From Pseudomonadota bacterium (GTDB taxonomy: Bacteria; Pseudomonadota; Alphaproteobacteria; Rhizobiales; Xanthobacteraceae), in contig JAEZEY010000187.1 of NCBI GenBank assembly GCA_023432845.1, positions 1-6,772 on the forward strand: DNA of 6,772 bases. Reading direction: 5' to 3'. Positions within the stretch are counted from its first letter, which is position 1; each line of letters starts with the position of its first letter. Positions 6,069-6,772 of the stretch are shown piece after piece. The position numbers and the translations under genes were made by a program. Below the pieces are notes generated by a model. It searched no databases, was not told where the DNA came from, and saw nothing but the letters and a program-made list of their open reading frames with translations.

Positions 6069-6089
6069 GGATGTATAAATATACCATCC
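6069..6089. promoter_or_regulatory. Palindromic AT-rich element upstream of the radical SAM gene
   Basis: A 21-bp imperfect inverted repeat has outer arms GGATG (6069-6073) and CATCC (6085-6089) around an AT core TATAAATATAC. It lies 53 bp upstream of the radical SAM ATG in otherwise GC-rich DNA. Size and symmetry suit a dimeric repressor site. It also overlaps a possible -10 box on the minus strand, so it may combine operator and promoter functions. No known regulator's consensus was recognised. Confidence 0.4.
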
Positions 6090-6107
6090 TAATTGCATGT
6101 CGTTGAA
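6078..6107 (-). promoter_or_regulatory. Candidate promoter of the radical SAM gene
   Basis: On the minus strand a -35-like TTCAAC (plus 6102-6107) is followed after 18 bases by a -10-like TATATT (plus 6078-6083). Transcription would start about 55 bases before the ATG. The -35 match is poor, and the call rests mainly on the AT-rich -10 in a GC-rich genome. The -10 box lies within the inverted repeat at 6069-6089. Confidence 0.3.
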
Positions 6108-6150
6108 GGGCCGGCTGAAATTCGAGAGCCGCATCGGCACTGAAACTTCA

Positions 6151-6181
6151 GAGGCCGGCGTCTCATGCGGACGCCGACCTC
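6151..6181 (-). terminator. Hairpin after the dadA-like gene, likely terminator
   Basis: GAGG-C-CGGCGTC (6151-6162) pairs with GACGCCG-A-CCTC (6170-6181). This makes 11 base pairs with one C-A mismatch and a 7-base loop. The hairpin begins 21 bases after the stop of the minus-strand dehydrogenase gene. On the minus strand TGAAGTTTCAG follows, a weak T-tract. Placement favours transcription termination ahead of the radical SAM gene, which would then need its own promoter. Confidence 0.55.
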
Positions 6182-6202
6182 TTGGCTTGTTGATTGGCAG
6201 CG

Positions 6203-6772
6203 TCAGGCCGCCACCGGGCCCTTGCCGTCCGCGATCATATTGGCGACGCGGAAACCGGAGCCGGCCCCTAATGTCCAGCCGAGTGTGCCGTGACCGGTGT
6301 TGAGCCACAGGTTCCGATAGCGGGTACGGCCCACATACGGGATATTGGAGGGCGTCGCCGGACGCAGGCCGCTCCAGAAGGTGGCCGCATCGAAATTACC
6401 GGCGCGCGGGAACAGCTTTTTCACGTTGTCGACGATGGCCTGGCAGCGCGTACGATTGAGCTCGCGCGTGTAGCCCGACAATTCAGCGGTGCCGGCGACG
6501 CGCAGGCGGCTGCCATAGTTGGAATAGACGAGCTTGTATTCGTCGTCGGTCAGGCTCGTCACCGGGGCCATGTTCGAACCGTCGGTCGGGATCGTCACTG
6601 AATAGCCCTTGGCCGGATAGATCGTGAGGTTGACGCCGTAATTGCGCAGGAACGGCGCCGACCATGAGCCCATGCTGACCACGATGTCGCGCGCGCGCAA
6701 TGTCTTGTAGCCCTCGGGGCCGACGATCTCGACGCTGCTCACCTCGCCCGATGCGCGATCGGCGCCGAGCGC
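6203..6772 (-). CDS. dadA: D-amino-acid dehydrogenase (DadA-type FAD oxidoreductase), C-terminal part
   Basis: The last 189 residues of a DAO-family flavoprotein; the frame stays open to the window edge, so the start and the N-terminal FAD-binding GxGxxG lie outside. Such enzymes oxidise D-amino acids (classically D-alanine) to 2-oxoacids plus ammonia, passing electrons to the respiratory chain at the inner face of the cytoplasmic membrane. Recognisable family segments in order are DIVVSMGSWSAPFL, IYPAKGYSVTIP, SLTDDEYKLVYSNYGSRLRV followed by AGTAEL, FWSGLRPATPSNIPYVG, and the C-terminal flavin-contact stretch LWLNTGHGTLGWTLGAGSG. The last closely resembles E. coli DadA. An in-frame GTG at 6742 is internal, not a start, because the upstream codons (ALGADRASGE) continue the protein. 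About 55-60% of the usual 415-435 residues is missing. The family call is strong. A relative with another amino-acid specificity cannot be excluded, since the gene's partners (such as an alanine racemase) are not in view. Confidence 0.88.
   Translation of the reverse strand, partial: ALGADRASGEVSSVEIVGPEGYKTLRARDIVVSMGSWSAPFLRNYGVNLTIYPAKGYSVTIPTDGSNMAPVTSLTDDEYKLVYSNYGSRLRVAGTAELSGYTRELNRTRCQAIVDNVKKLFPRAGNFDAATFWSGLRPATPSNIPYVGRTRYRNLWLNTGHGTLGWTLGAGSGFRVANMIADGKGPVAA

Noticed and set aside
6203..6742. Complete short gene starting at GTG 6742
   Set aside because: The reading frame continues to the window edge, and the 179 residues are only the C-terminal half of a DadA-type protein; the GTG is internal.

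Overview
The window is high-GC DNA (roughly 60-65% G+C by eye) with six protein genes. Five are complete and one is cut by the right edge. Gene content points to an alphaproteobacterium of the order Hyphomicrobiales (Rhizobiales), probably close to the Bradyrhizobiaceae/Xanthobacteraceae (Rhodopseudomonas, Bradyrhizobium, Pseudolabrys-like). The main clues are a DUF2336 protein, which is typical of Alphaproteobacteria, and a palindromic intergenic repeat of the CCTCAT-NN-TTCGAG type that I recognise from genomes of that group. CtrA-like half-site pairs add weaker support. I found no phage, insertion-sequence, CRISPR, tRNA or rRNA signal.

Layout, left to right. (1) 50-1258, minus: a DUF2336 all-helical (HEAT-like) protein. 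(2) 1405-2487, minus: a soluble-lytic-transglycosylase-domain protein with a long disordered tail and no visible signal peptide. It is followed by the DUF2336 gene in the same direction, 146 bp further on. Both intergenic regions here carry TTAA-N7-TTAA-like motifs, so both genes may belong to a cell-cycle or motility regulon; this is inference. (3) 2664-3146, plus: a single-hotdog MaoC-like dehydratase. (4) 3276-4145, plus: a CitE-like (HpcH/HpaI family) acyl-CoA lyase. These two form a likely two-gene operon split by a palindromic repeat that ends right at the lyase's ribosome binding site. A hydratase next to a CitE-like lyase fits conversion of a C5 dicarboxylic acyl-CoA (mesaconyl-/itaconyl-CoA to citramalyl-CoA to acetyl-CoA plus pyruvate) or of a malyl-/methylmalyl-CoA. 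(5) 4199-6016, minus: a 605-residue B12-binding-type radical SAM enzyme of unknown substrate, convergent with the lyase gene. (6) 6203-6772 and beyond, minus: the C-terminal part of a DadA-type D-amino-acid dehydrogenase, with a hairpin just after its stop.

The six genes do not form one pathway. The window looks like ordinary chromosomal backbone with three functional units: cell envelope or motility, acyl-CoA metabolism, and D-amino-acid catabolism. The radical SAM gene is an orphan. I see no clear new multi-gene system. The least explained items are the orphan radical SAM enzyme with its palindromic upstream element, the MaoC protein with an altered active-site motif, and the shared CtrA-like sites around the transglycosylase and DUF2336 genes.
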